A DNA stretch of 64,000 nt from Amycolatopsis mongoliensis. GTDB taxonomy: Bacteria; Actinomycetota; Actinomycetes; Mycobacteriales; Pseudonocardiaceae. The notes under the pieces are model-generated. The model was not told where the DNA came from and did not search any database. It was given only the letters and a program-made list of their open reading frames with translations. Of this stretch, positions 1 through 7,404 are shown piece after piece. Where the stretch lies: positions 5,952,001 to 6,016,000 of the forward strand of contig NZ_CP127295.1 in the NCBI RefSeq assembly GCF_030285665.1, in the 5' to 3' direction. Position numbers and translations under genes: made by a program. The first letter of the stretch is position 1. Each line of letters opens with the position of its first letter.

Positions 1-1
1 A

Positions 2-157
2 CCCGCGCGGCCGGTGCCGGCACCGACACCGGCACCCGCACCAGCGCCTGCCCCGGTCGCCGGGCTGCCGATCAGCGTGCCCGCACCATTGGACGGCGTC
101 GTCGCGACCGCCGGGCAGGCGGTGGGCGGGCTTCTCGGCTCGCTCGGCACACCCTGA
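2..157 (+). CDS. C-terminal end of a Pro/Ala-rich protein (partial)
   Basis: An open frame enters from the left edge and stops at TGA 155-157. The visible 51 residues begin with a run of alternating Pro and Ala (PTPAPAPAPAPV) and end in a Gly/Leu-rich tail (GGLLGSLGTP). Such low-complexity Pro/Ala linkers are common in secreted or wall-associated actinobacterial proteins, but there is too little sequence to name a family. High third-position GC and the strong hairpin just after the stop support it being the real 3' end of a gene. Confidence 0.6.
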   Translation, partial: PARPVPAPTPAPAPAPAPVAGLPISVPAPLDGVVATAGQAVGGLLGSLGTP

Positions 158-170
158 ACTCCCAGAGCGA

Positions 171-210
171 CTGATGGCGCCGCCCCGGCTGGCTGGGGCG
201 GCGCCATCAG
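171..210. terminator. Bidirectional hairpin terminator
   Basis: A perfect 16-bp stem (171-186 pairing with 195-210) has an 8-nt loop and is followed by TTT. It lies between two convergent genes, ending at 157 on + and at 261 on -, and so could serve both. Confidence 0.85.
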
Positions 211-260
211 TTTCCCGCTGGCCCGGCCGTGCCACACACAAGCACGGTGCCGGGCGGGTC

Positions 261-1247
261 TCAGGAGTTCCGGTCACGGACTTCGCCGACGAGCCGGCGC
301 CAGCGCCGCCCGTTCTCGCGCGCGCCCTCGGCGTAGGGGCCGGGAACGAGGTGGTACGGCGGGCGTGCGGGCCCGGCGGCGACATAACCGGCCTCGTCGA
401 AGCGGAGCTTCTCGAGGGTGATGTTGTACTTGGAGAACTCGGGGAAGTTCGTCCTGGCGAGGAACGGTTCGTACGTCCACTCGATGCGCCGGGTGAGGTG
501 CCGCGCCGTGCCGACGTCCCCGGCCCGGATCGCGTCACGCAGGGCGAGCACGGGCTCCGGGCCGCACAGGGCGCTGCTGCTCCAGCAGCCGAGCGCTGTT
601 TCCGGGTGCAGCGTGTGCGCCGCGAGCCAGTCGCTTTCCAGCGGCAGCAACCGGAGCCGGCTGCCGACCGCCGCCATGTCCGCGCCGAACTTCGGCGTGA
701 TCGCGATGTACTTCGCGCCGATGATCTGGGGGACCTCGGACAGTGCGGCGTACGCGGCCGACGGGATCGGGCCCTTGAACGCCTCGGGGTTGTCGTAGAG
801 GACGATCGCCATGTCCGGGAACAGGCCGGCGACGCCGCGGTAGAACGCGAGCAGCGTGTCGGCGCCGAGCTCGCTCCACATCGGACGGCCGAGGATGACG
901 CCGCGCACGCCGAGGTCCCGCAGGAAGCGGATCCGGTCGACCGTGTCCCGCGTGTTGGGGGCGGTCGCGCCGACGAACAACGGGAGGTCCGGGGCCGTGT
1001 CCGAAACCGCGTCGGCGACGCACGCGGAGAAGTCCTGCCATTCGGCCAGCGTGAGAGTCGCCATCTCGCCGAGCGTCCCGTTGGTGATGATCCCGTCCAC
1101 GCCGTCGGCGACGAGCGCGCGGATCATCCGATCGGATTCGCCGAGGTCCACGGTGTCCCGTGCGGTGAGCGCGGCCGCGCCGGGCAGTGCCGGGGTGGGC
1201 GTGACGGCGATGACGCCGCGCAGGTCGTCGACACCGAACTTCTGCAC
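261..1247 (-). CDS. Hydratase-aldolase of the DHDPS/NAL superfamily (PhdJ/NahE-like)
   Basis: A class I aldolase of 328 residues. Family members hydrate and then retro-aldol cleave benzylidenepyruvate-type ring-fission products to an aromatic aldehyde plus pyruvate in naphthalene and phenanthrene degradation. The Schiff-base lysine is in GAKY (about K179), the tyrosine in YDNP (about Y151), and the NGTLGE motif (about 56-61) is typical of this branch rather than of lysine-biosynthetic DapA. The GTG at 1247 is chosen because GAGGAG (1255-1260) precedes it by seven bases; a longer in-frame start at 1298 lacks such a site. It is the last gene of the leftward catabolic operon, 97 bases after the extradiol dioxygenase. 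The exact substrate cannot be read from the sequence. Confidence 0.85.
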   Translation of the reverse strand: MQKFGVDDLRGVIAVTPTPALPGAAALTARDTVDLGESDRMIRALVADGVDGIITNGTLGEMATLTLAEWQDFSACVADAVSDTAPDLPLFVGATAPNTRDTVDRIRFLRDLGVRGVILGRPMWSELGADTLLAFYRGVAGLFPDMAIVLYDNPEAFKGPIPSAAYAALSEVPQIIGAKYIAITPKFGADMAAVGSRLRLLPLESDWLAAHTLHPETALGCWSSSALCGPEPVLALRDAIRAGDVGTARHLTRRIEWTYEPFLARTNFPEFSKYNITLEKLRFDEAGYVAAGPARPPYHLVPGPYAEGARENGRRWRRLVGEVRDRNS

Positions 1248-1344
1248 CGCGGGTCTCCTCGTGTTCACGGGAAATGGGCGGTCCGCCCGGCAGGTCAAGT
1301 GGGGGGCTGCCCTGCCTGCCGGGCGAACCGGCTTTCGGGGGACT

Positions 1345-2220
1345 TCAGGAAGCGTGGCCGAACGATTCGGGCGGCTGCAGGCCCCACGGGCTGAACGCCT
1401 TCGGGAAGTCGTCCCACACGACCGGGTCGTTGCGGCGCACCCGCGGCATCTCGGCCGACAGTTCGTAGCGGTTGCCCGCGGCCCAGAAGTAGGTGTAGAC
1501 GTTGCCGCCCACGCCGTGCCGGCCCGGCCCGACCTCGATCGGGACGCCGTGCCGGCCGAGCTCGTCGGCGGCCAGCTTGAGGTGGTCGAACGACTCCATC
1601 CCGAGCGCGTAGTGGTGCAGCGACTTCCCGGCCTCGGGGGTGGAGATGATCGCGATGTCGTGGTGCAGCGTGCTGGCCCGGCACCAGGCCGCGCCGATCA
1701 CCCCGGGGGCCGGGGCGAAGATGTCGGACACCTGGAAGTCCAGCAGCTCCACCAGGAAGTCGACCAGCGGCTTGGGGTCCTGGGCCTGCACGGTGATGTG
1801 GTCGAAGTCCAGCGCGCGGATCCCGCCGCGGTGAGGGGCTTTCGCCGGGTGGAGGTACTGCGGCCCGGTCGAGAGCACCGCGAGTTCCATGACGTGCCCG
1901 GACGGCGCCGCGAACTGCAGGGACCGGACGACGCCGGGGTGTTCGTCGGTGCGGGTCTCGGTCACGACACCGGCTTCGGCCAGCCGCTTCGCGTAGTGGT
2001 CGAGGTCGTCGACGTCGTCGACCCGCAGAGCGAACCTGCGGACCCCGGTCCCGCCGGCGGTCAGCACCAGGTCGCACCCGCCGTCGATGCCGACGGAAAG
2101 CCGCACCGCGCCGTCTGCGCGGCCGAGTTCCTGCATGCCCAGGACGTCGGTGTGGAAGCCGACGGCCTCAGCGAGGTCTGTGACGGCGAGTTCCGCGTGG
2201 GCCACCTGTGAAATACCCAT
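1345..2220 (-). CDS. Type I extradiol ring-cleavage dioxygenase (VOC/glyoxalase fold)
   Basis: A 291-residue two-domain VOC protein, the size of catechol 2,3-dioxygenase/BphC-type enzymes, which use Fe(II) to open catechols next to a hydroxyl. Each half begins with a VOC-like motif (HAELAVTDL near residue 8; DFDHITVQAQD near 138). The C-terminal half has the expected metal ligands: His in DHITV, His in LHHYAL and Glu in NRYELSAEM. It starts at ATG 2220 with AGGAG ten bases upstream, six bases after the cupin stop. It is the clearest ring-opening enzyme of the locus; its product would feed the hydrolase at 4953-5810 or the aldolase at 261-1247. Substrate specificity is unknown. Confidence 0.85.
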   Translation of the reverse strand: MGISQVAHAELAVTDLAEAVGFHTDVLGMQELGRADGAVRLSVGIDGGCDLVLTAGGTGVRRFALRVDDVDDLDHYAKRLAEAGVVTETRTDEHPGVVRSLQFAAPSGHVMELAVLSTGPQYLHPAKAPHRGGIRALDFDHITVQAQDPKPLVDFLVELLDFQVSDIFAPAPGVIGAAWCRASTLHHDIAIISTPEAGKSLHHYALGMESFDHLKLAADELGRHGVPIEVGPGRHGVGGNVYTYFWAAGNRYELSAEMPRVRRNDPVVWDDFPKAFSPWGLQPPESFGHAS

Positions 2221-2226
2221 CGGGGA

Positions 2227-2703
2227 TCAGCTCCTGTCCATCTTGTCGTAGGGGATGTTCCCGGCGCTTTCCCGCCGGTTGATGCCGAGGGCGTCGAGCT
2301 GCCGCGAGTTCTCGACGAGGATCATGCGGACCGGCCCGGCGCCGTCGTTGTAGTGCCGGTGCCAGACCCACGGCGGGGTGTAGACGAAGTCCCCGGCCGA
2401 CCACCGCAGCGTCCGCGGCCCGATCTCGGAGTAGCCGCTGCCCTCGAGCACGCAGTGCACGGACTCGTGCACGTGGCGCTGGAGGTCGGTCGCCGTCCCG
2501 GCCGGGATCTCCTGCAGGTAGAACTCCATCGACTTCGCCGGAACGTCCGCGAGGACGCCGACCCGGCTGGGGTTGCCGGTCACGTCCTCCTCGAGCCACC
2601 GGGCACTCGCCGAGCGGGTGACCAGGTCTTCCGGCACCGACCGCTCCGGGTCGTAGTCCTTCATCTCGTGGAGCTTGTGCATCCACTGGTCGAAATTCGT
2701 CAC
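2227..2703 (-). CDS. Single-domain cupin protein
   Basis: A 158-residue protein with one cupin barrel. Motif 1 is HVHESVHCVLEGSGYSEI (about residues 77-94) and motif 2 is AGDFVYTPPWVWHRHYN (about 102-118), with His residues able to bind a metal. It resembles small cupins related to gentisate-type dioxygenases, but it is about half the length of a true gentisate dioxygenase. It could be an oxygenase, an isomerase or an accessory protein. GTG start at 2703 after GGGAGAAG. It sits between the SDR (10-base gap) and the extradiol dioxygenase, so it is probably part of the same pathway. Confidence 0.7.
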   Translation of the reverse strand: MTNFDQWMHKLHEMKDYDPERSVPEDLVTRSASARWLEEDVTGNPSRVGVLADVPAKSMEFYLQEIPAGTATDLQRHVHESVHCVLEGSGYSEIGPRTLRWSAGDFVYTPPWVWHRHYNDGAGPVRMILVENSRQLDALGINRRESAGNIPYDKMDRS

Positions 2704-2713
2704 GCTTCTCCCG

Positions 2714-3478
2714 TCAGGTCGAGGTCATCCCGCCGTCGACGACGTGGGTCTGCCCGGTCTGGAACCCCGAGTACTCCGCACAGAGATGGGCCACGAGCTC
2801 GCCGATCTCCTCGGGGTGGCCCCACCGGCCGACGGGCAGTTCGCTCGCGAGCTGCCGTCGCTCCAGTTCCTCGGTCGGCACCCCCGCGGCGGCCGCGCGC
2901 GCCGCGGCGAGCGAACGCCGCCGGGGCGTGTCGATGTGCGCGGGGGCGATGACGTGCGTGGTGACGCCGTGCGGCGCCACCTCGGCCGCCAGCGACCGCG
3001 CGAGCGCGGCCACTCCCGCTCGCATCACGTTGGAAAGGTGCAACAGCGGCAACGGTTTCACCACGCCGACCGAGGTGACGTAGATCAGCCGGCCCCACCC
3101 GGCCGCGGACATCGCCGGCAACACCGTGCTGGTCAGCGAGATCGCGCTGTCCAGCACGAGCCGGTAGGCCGAATCCCAGTCGTGCGCCGAGAGTTCGGAC
3201 GCTGTCGCCGCGCGGGTGCCGCCGGTGTTGGACACCAGGATGTCGATGTCCCCGAGCGTTTCGCGCGCGGCGGCGGCCGCCGCGGCCGCGGCGCCGGGCT
3301 GGGTGAAGTCCGCGATCGCCCAGCCCGCCGCGCCGATCTCCCGGGCCACCTCGCCGGTGTGCGGTCCGGTTCCCGTGATGAAGACTTCGGCGCCGCCGGA
3401 CCGCAGCGACGTCGCGATCGCCGTGCCGAGCCCGCTCGACCCGGCGGTCACCAGCGCCCGGCGGCCATGCACCGTCAT
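2714..3478 (-). CDS. SDR-family oxidoreductase lacking the usual Tyr-Lys pair
   Basis: A 254-residue short-chain dehydrogenase/reductase-like protein. The nucleotide-binding motif is TAGSSGLG (about 11-18), with NTGG near residue 85 and a serine in VTSVGVV. Where the catalytic YxxxK should be, it reads LSNVMRAG. A branch of FabG-like proteins with this SNxxR pattern is known; the usual Tyr/Lys mechanism is not available there. The start at 3478 overlaps the stop of the monooxygenase gene by four bases (ATGA), so the two are translationally coupled. It may bind NAD(P) and act on a diol or ketone, or be a non-classical member; the role is uncertain. Confidence 0.75.
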   Translation of the reverse strand: MTVHGRRALVTAGSSGLGTAIATSLRSGGAEVFITGTGPHTGEVAREIGAAGWAIADFTQPGAAAAAAAAARETLGDIDILVSNTGGTRAATASELSAHDWDSAYRLVLDSAISLTSTVLPAMSAAGWGRLIYVTSVGVVKPLPLLHLSNVMRAGVAALARSLAAEVAPHGVTTHVIAPAHIDTPRRRSLAAARAAAAGVPTEELERRQLASELPVGRWGHPEEIGELVAHLCAEYSGFQTGQTHVVDGGMTST

Positions 3479-4953
3479 GCCGCCGCACCCTCCCCGGAAC
3501 CGCCGGGCAGTACGCCGGATTCCCGGATCGAGGTGGCCAGCAGCCCGTCGATCAGGCCCAGCGGCTCGGTCCAGTCGTACTGGTTGAACTGGGTGTTGAT
3601 GCGGAGGAACAGGGGATCGCCCGCGTAGAACCGCTCGTAGAGCTCGTGCCGGCCACCGAAGGCGGAGACCGCGAGATCGGCGGCGACCTTGTAGATCGCG
3701 ATGCGGTCCAGGCTGTTCGTTTCCGGGCCCCGGTAGAACCGGGCGATGTCCGCGGCGATCGGCGAGTCGAACGCGCTCACGTCGGCCGGCTGGTACAGCA
3801 GGCCGCCCGCGAGGATCTGCTGCAGGATCTCGCGGACGCGCGGGTACCAGCGGTTCCCGGAGTTGCGGATCGCGTACAGCGGCCGCACGTCGGGGAACAG
3901 GATGCCTTCGTCGTTGCGCTGCGCGCCGGCTTCGGCGGCGAGGACGGCGGCCCTGGTCAGCTCGATGTAGGTGGTGATCTCGCCGAGCGCGTCGCGGACC
4001 TGGGGGAACTGGTCGGTCTTGACGATCTCGGTCGCCCGCTTGGCGATGCCCGCCACGAACTGGAGCTTCGCCAGCAGCCGGACCGAGGTCTGGACGCCGG
4101 TGAAGGCGTTGGAGTTGATCGCCCAGATGTTGTTGACGCGCTCGTAGTCCTGGTTGATGAACACGCGTTCCCACGGCACGAGCACGTCGTCGAACACGAC
4201 CACGGCGTCCATCTCGTCGAACCGGCTGGAGAGCGGGTGGTCGAAGGCGTTTCCGCCGCCGAACGGTTCGCGGCAGATCAGCCGGACCCCCGGGGCGTCG
4301 GCCGGGATCGCGAACGCGATGGCGTAGGGCTTCTCCTCGGCCGCGTACTTCCGGAGCGAAAAGGGCCAGACGAGGATCTCGTCGGAGTAGGGCGCGGCCG
4401 TGGCGAGCATCTTCGCGCCGCTCACGATGATGCCGTCCGGGGTTTCCCGCTTGACGCCGAGGTAGGTGTAGGGGTCGGGCTGCTGCGACGGCGGCTTCGA
4501 ACGGTCGACCGGCGGGTCCGCCAGGGCGTGGGACAGGAAGAGGTCGTTGTCCCGCACGTACTTGTAGTACGCGCGCACCCGGTCGGCGCCATCGCCGAAG
4601 AACTCGGCGTTGGCATTCCACGCCACCAGCATCGCGCTGACGAAGTCCGTGCTGCGCCCCATCATGCCGAGGCTGGAGTCCGCCCACTGCTTGTGCATGA
4701 CGCGGCGGAGCTCGAGGTCCTCGGCCGTGCGCGGCATCAGGAACTGCACGCCTGCCTTGCCGTCGCCGTCTTCGGGCGAGAAGAGCATGCTGTCGTCTTT
4801 GGACTGCAGGTCGTAGAGGCGGGCGATTTCGGCCGCGGCGCCGGACGTCGCCTTGTGCCCGGCCACGTCGGTGATCTTCTCGGCCCCGACCCACAGCTCA
4901 GGGCTGTGGGTGCGCAGCCGGTCGAGGTACGCGGCGCCGTTTCGTGCGGTCAT
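3475..4953 (-). CDS. HpaB-type FADH2-dependent aromatic monooxygenase, large subunit
   Basis: A 492-residue protein of the 4-hydroxyphenylacetate 3-monooxygenase (HpaB)/pyoverdine chromophore oxygenase family with an acyl-CoA-dehydrogenase-like fold. Enzymes of this family hydroxylate phenols ortho to the hydroxyl, making catechols, using FADH2 supplied by a separate reductase. Recognisable blocks are MGRSTDF (about 97), the flavin-region sequence GVKRETPDGIIVSGAK (about 168-183) and the C-terminal NSLDRIAIYKVAADLA. A plausible reductase partner, HpaC-like, is encoded at 12569-13132 in the facing operon. It starts at ATG 4953, sharing one base with the hydrolase stop (TGATG), with AGGAAAG upstream. 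It would make the catechol that the extradiol dioxygenase cleaves. Confidence 0.88.
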   Translation of the reverse strand: MTARNGAAYLDRLRTHSPELWVGAEKITDVAGHKATSGAAAEIARLYDLQSKDDSMLFSPEDGDGKAGVQFLMPRTAEDLELRRVMHKQWADSSLGMMGRSTDFVSAMLVAWNANAEFFGDGADRVRAYYKYVRDNDLFLSHALADPPVDRSKPPSQQPDPYTYLGVKRETPDGIIVSGAKMLATAAPYSDEILVWPFSLRKYAAEEKPYAIAFAIPADAPGVRLICREPFGGGNAFDHPLSSRFDEMDAVVVFDDVLVPWERVFINQDYERVNNIWAINSNAFTGVQTSVRLLAKLQFVAGIAKRATEIVKTDQFPQVRDALGEITTYIELTRAAVLAAEAGAQRNDEGILFPDVRPLYAIRNSGNRWYPRVREILQQILAGGLLYQPADVSAFDSPIAADIARFYRGPETNSLDRIAIYKVAADLAVSAFGGRHELYERFYAGDPLFLRINTQFNQYDWTEPLGLIDGLLATSIRESGVLPGGSGEGAAA

Positions 4954-5810
4954 CACTTTCCTTTCAAGAACCTGATGTGGGTCTCGGTGAACTGGTCCGG
5001 CTTCTCCCACTGCGGCCAGTGGCCCGCGCCCTCGATGACTTCGAGGCGGCTTCCGGGGATCAGCTCCTTCAGCAGTGCGGCTTCTTCGACCGAAGCCGTC
5101 GGGTCGTGGTCGGTCCACAGCAGCAGGGTCGGCGCGACGATGCGGCTGCACCACTGCGACGACCAGACGTACGGACGCCGGTGTTCCCAGTCCTGCACCG
5201 CGAGGATGTTGCGCATCGCGGTCTCGAACCCCGGCTGGGTGTAGATCCGCAGCCGCAGGTCGACGAGTTCGTCGGTGACGAGGCTCTTGTCGTGGAAGAG
5301 CCACTCGACCCTGGTGCGCACGCTCTGCCGGCTCGCCTCGCGGACCGCCTTCATGCTCGATTCCTTGAGCCCGGCCATCACCTCCGGCTTGTTCGTGATG
5401 TTGCCCGGGGTGTTGAGCACCAGCCGGTCGACCCGGCCGGGGTGGTGCGCCGCGGCCCACGCCGCCACCCAGCCACCGAGCGACTCACCGGAGAGGTGCG
5501 CCTTTTCGATGTCCAGCGCGTCCAGGACGGCGATCAGGTGGTCGCTCAGGTAATCGATGGTGTAAGGCCGGTCGGGCTTGGCCGAATGCCCGTGCCCCGC
5601 CATGTCGTAGACGACGATCCGGAATTCTTTCGCCAGGTCGCGGATGTTGCGGGAATACGCCTCCAGGTGCCCGCCCGTCCCGTGCACCATGACCAGTGCC
5701 GGGCCGGTGCCCGCTTCCACCACCCGGGTGGCGATGCCGGCCGCGTCCACGGTCCGCTGGCGCAGCTCGACGCCCGCCAAATCGCCCCAGATGCTCACGT
5801 GCTGCTCCAC
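4953..5810 (-). CDS. Alpha/beta hydrolase, probable meta-cleavage product hydrolase
   Basis: A 285-residue alpha/beta hydrolase resembling BphD/HsaD/XylF-type C-C bond hydrolases. Visible are the oxyanion HG (about 43-44), nucleophile elbow GESLGG (Ser about 110), an acid in WTDHDP and the catalytic His in GAGHWPQWEKP. In this family the enzyme splits the extradiol ring-fission product into an acid and 2-hydroxypenta-2,4-dienoate, exactly the substrate of the hydratase at 13177-13974. The GTG at 5810 is preferred because AGGAAGGA lies about seven bases upstream. The ATG within the same leader is out of frame and hits a stop at once. It is the first gene of the leftward operon, with an operator-like site 35 bases upstream. 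Confidence 0.85.
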   Translation of the reverse strand: MEQHVSIWGDLAGVELRQRTVDAAGIATRVVEAGTGPALVMVHGTGGHLEAYSRNIRDLAKEFRIVVYDMAGHGHSAKPDRPYTIDYLSDHLIAVLDALDIEKAHLSGESLGGWVAAWAAAHHPGRVDRLVLNTPGNITNKPEVMAGLKESSMKAVREASRQSVRTRVEWLFHDKSLVTDELVDLRLRIYTQPGFETAMRNILAVQDWEHRRPYVWSSQWCSRIVAPTLLLWTDHDPTASVEEAALLKELIPGSRLEVIEGAGHWPQWEKPDQFTETHIRFLKGK

Positions 5811-5844
5811 AGCATTCCTTCCTGTCGCAACGTTGTCCCATGTT

Positions 5845-5859
5845 GGCATACTAGAATCT
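5845..5859. promoter_or_regulatory. Operator-like site for the GntR regulator (hydrolase operon)
   Basis: The sequence GGCATACTAGAATCT shares ATACTAG and ATCT with the palindrome at 7290-7305. It lies just upstream of the first gene of the leftward operon. On the - strand it reads AGATTCTAGTATGCC, with TAGTAT as a possible -10. Confidence 0.55.
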
Positions 5860-5962
5860 CAGGGGCAACCCGTGTTTGCGGGGAAGCTGCCGACACTCGA
5901 TGCAGGAAAAGGAAAACGGGTGTCATGGCCGTCGGCATGACACCCGTTCAGGTGAATGTGGC

Positions 5963-6598
5963 TTACACTTCCACGAACTTCCAGAACCGCGAAACGTGCT
6001 CCTCCATGAGCCGGCCGGCCCGTTCCGCGTCCCGGCGCTCGATCGCCTCGGCGATCTCGGTGTGCTCGCTCTGCGCCTGCGCCAGGTCCGTGCTCAACCG
6101 GTTCTTCTGGAGGTAGAAGTCGTTGAGGTCCCACGTGTCCATGGCCAGTTCGGCCAGCCGCTGGTTGCCGGAGGCGGCCAGGACGGCGGAGTGGAAGTCC
6201 CGGTTGGCCCCGGCGAAGGCGAGTGCGTCGTCCCGCTTGGCCGGGCCGGTGCCGCGCACCAGCATGTCGTCGATCTCGGCCAGCTGGGCGTCGGTGGCGG
6301 TGAGTGCCGCGAGCCGCGCGCCCGCTCCCTCGAGGATGCCCGCCACGGCGAAGTGGTCGCGCACCTTGCGTTCGTCCGGGACCGCCACCTGGCAGCCGAC
6401 CTGCGGAATGACCGAGATGAACCCGGCCGCGGCCAGCCGCATCACCGCGTCCATCACCGGCCTGCGGCTCACGCCGAACTCCGTCGCGAGGTCGTAGGTG
6501 CTGAGGATCTCGCCGAACTGGTGGCGCCCCTCGAGCAGCTGGGCGAGGAGCGCTTGGTAGATCTGGTCTGTTTTGGTGACTGACGCGATCATGGGCAT
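5963..6598 (-). CDS. GntR-family regulator with FCD-type effector domain
   Basis: A 211-residue transcription regulator. The winged helix is at about 10-75 (DLATEFGVSRRPVMDAVMRLAAAGFI is the recognition region). The helical ligand-binding domain follows, with the FCD metal/acid-binding pattern (RDFHSAVLAASGN; EHTEIAEAIERRD). FCD regulators usually repress catabolic operons and release DNA on binding an aromatic or organic acid. It lies between the two catabolic operons. Related operator-like sequences are found upstream of this gene (6657-6670), of the leftward operon (5845-5859) and of the dioxygenase operon (7290-7305), suggesting autoregulation plus control of both arms. An alternative Met start is at 6592. 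Confidence 0.88.
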   Translation of the reverse strand: MPMIASVTKTDQIYQALLAQLLEGRHQFGEILSTYDLATEFGVSRRPVMDAVMRLAAAGFISVIPQVGCQVAVPDERKVRDHFAVAGILEGAGARLAALTATDAQLAEIDDMLVRGTGPAKRDDALAFAGANRDFHSAVLAASGNQRLAELAMDTWDLNDFYLQKNRLSTDLAQAQSEHTEIAEAIERRDAERAGRLMEEHVSRFWKFVEV

Positions 6599-6656
6599 GG
6601 ACTATCCGGCCCTTCGGTGCGAGAAGGTCGGTGCTGGCGTACTGTCGATCACGCCG

Positions 6657-6670
6657 AGATTCTAGCGTGT
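6657..6670. promoter_or_regulatory. Operator-like site upstream of the GntR gene
   Basis: AGATTCTAGCGTGT shares AGATTCTAG with the - strand reading of the site at 5845-5859. It lies about 60 bases upstream of the regulator start, which fits autoregulation. The right half is degenerate. Confidence 0.45.
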
Positions 6671-6767
6671 CAGTGGCGGGAGGGGTGCGCCGAACCGGGA
6701 TCCCGGGCGCGGTGGCCCGCATATTGGGCCGAGTGGAGCAGGGGGTTCGCGCCGTCCGGAGGCGGTG

Positions 6768-6802
6768 CCGAAGCCGGAGCGGATCTCCCGCTCCGGCTTC
6801 GG
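6768..6802 (-). terminator. Hairpin terminator after the SCP2 gene
   Basis: A perfect 15-bp stem (6768-6782 with 6788-6802) has a five-base loop and lies 30 bases beyond the stop of the leftward SCP2 gene. No clear T-run follows on the - strand. Confidence 0.7.
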
Positions 6803-6831
6803 GTGGGCCGAGGCCGCCGCCCGCGCGTCGG

Positions 6832-7230
6832 TCAGTCCACCGACCAGTCGGTGTCGTCGATTTCGCCGAACATCTTCATGGCGGCTTCGAGGCCGGGCAG
6901 GTTGGCGAGCGCCACCGCCATCGAACCGCGGAACTTGACCTTCCGGGTGACCATCGCCTTGGCGGCGGGCAGTTCGCCTTCGCCGAGGCGCTGCCAGGTC
7001 TCCACCTTGGCCGTCAGCACGAAGTCCGGTTTCACGCCTTCGGCCGGCGCGCCGGCGCGCACGACTTCGCCGGCGTTGACCTCGATCTGGCCCGCGCGGC
7101 TCTCGTTCTCCGCGAGGCGGTACTCGACGACCATGCTCAGCTTCTTCAGGCCCTCGCGCGTCGCGTCCGTGGTGTTCCAGAGCTCGGCGTAGGACTTCAT
7201 CCACTCCGGCGACAGGACGGGTGTTCCCAT
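6832..7230 (-). CDS. SCP2 sterol-carrier-like lipid-binding protein
   Basis: A 132-residue single-domain protein with SCP2-like features: a beta-rich N-terminal half (VVEYRLAENES, GQIEVNAGEVV), then PDFVLTAKVETWQRLGEGEL and the closing helix KVKFRGSMAVALANLPGLEAAMKMFGE split over its length. SCP2 proteins bind sterols, fatty acyl chains or other hydrophobic ligands in a tunnel. ATG 7230 follows GAAGGAG. It is monocistronic between the regulator and the divergent dioxygenase operon, sharing the promoter region with the palindrome at 7290-7305. It may bind or deliver a poorly soluble substrate of the pathway; this is inferred from context. Confidence 0.8.
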   Translation of the reverse strand: MGTPVLSPEWMKSYAELWNTTDATREGLKKLSMVVEYRLAENESRAGQIEVNAGEVVRAGAPAEGVKPDFVLTAKVETWQRLGEGELPAAKAMVTRKVKFRGSMAVALANLPGLEAAMKMFGEIDDTDWSVD

Positions 7231-7274
7231 GGTGCGCTCTCCTTCGGTTCGCCTCCGCGGCGGACAACTGGGGT

Positions 7275-7305
7275 TTGACAACGAGGCTGAAGATACTAGT
7301 ATCTT
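7275..7305 (+). promoter_or_regulatory. Promoter with a 16-bp palindromic operator (dioxygenase operon)
   Basis: TTGACA (7275-7280) and TAGTAT (7297-7302) are 16 bases apart and make a good sigma70-type promoter. The perfect palindrome AAGATACTAGTATCTT (7290-7305) covers the -10, so a bound repressor would block transcription. The core matches the sites at 5845 and 6657. The leader from here to the first gene is about 70-95 bases. Confidence 0.7.
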
Positions 7306-7374
7306 AGAAAGCCAGTCAAGCTGTAGCTGTGGTCCTGACCATTGCGGGACTGCGATTCTTCGGAGGAGACAAAG

Positions 7375-7404
7375 ATGTCTGACGCCAAGGCGGTCACATG
7401 TTGA
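7375..7404 (+). CDS. Nine-codon leader ORF overlapping the dioxygenase start
   Basis: A very strong ribosome site (CGGAGGAGAC) lies before ATG 7375, which encodes only MSDAKAVTC before TGA 7402-7404. The dioxygenase ATG (7398) lies inside this ORF in another frame and has no strong site of its own. Either the leader drives translation by re-initiation, or a one-base indel has split the true N-terminus. The same arrangement recurs at 13148. Confidence 0.5.
   Translation: MSDAKAVTC

Noticed and set aside
2714..4894. Very long - strand frame of 726 codons
   Set aside because: Only its last 254 codons (from 3478) are a real SDR; the earlier part is the wrong-frame shadow of the HpaB-type gene, which has clear family motifs.
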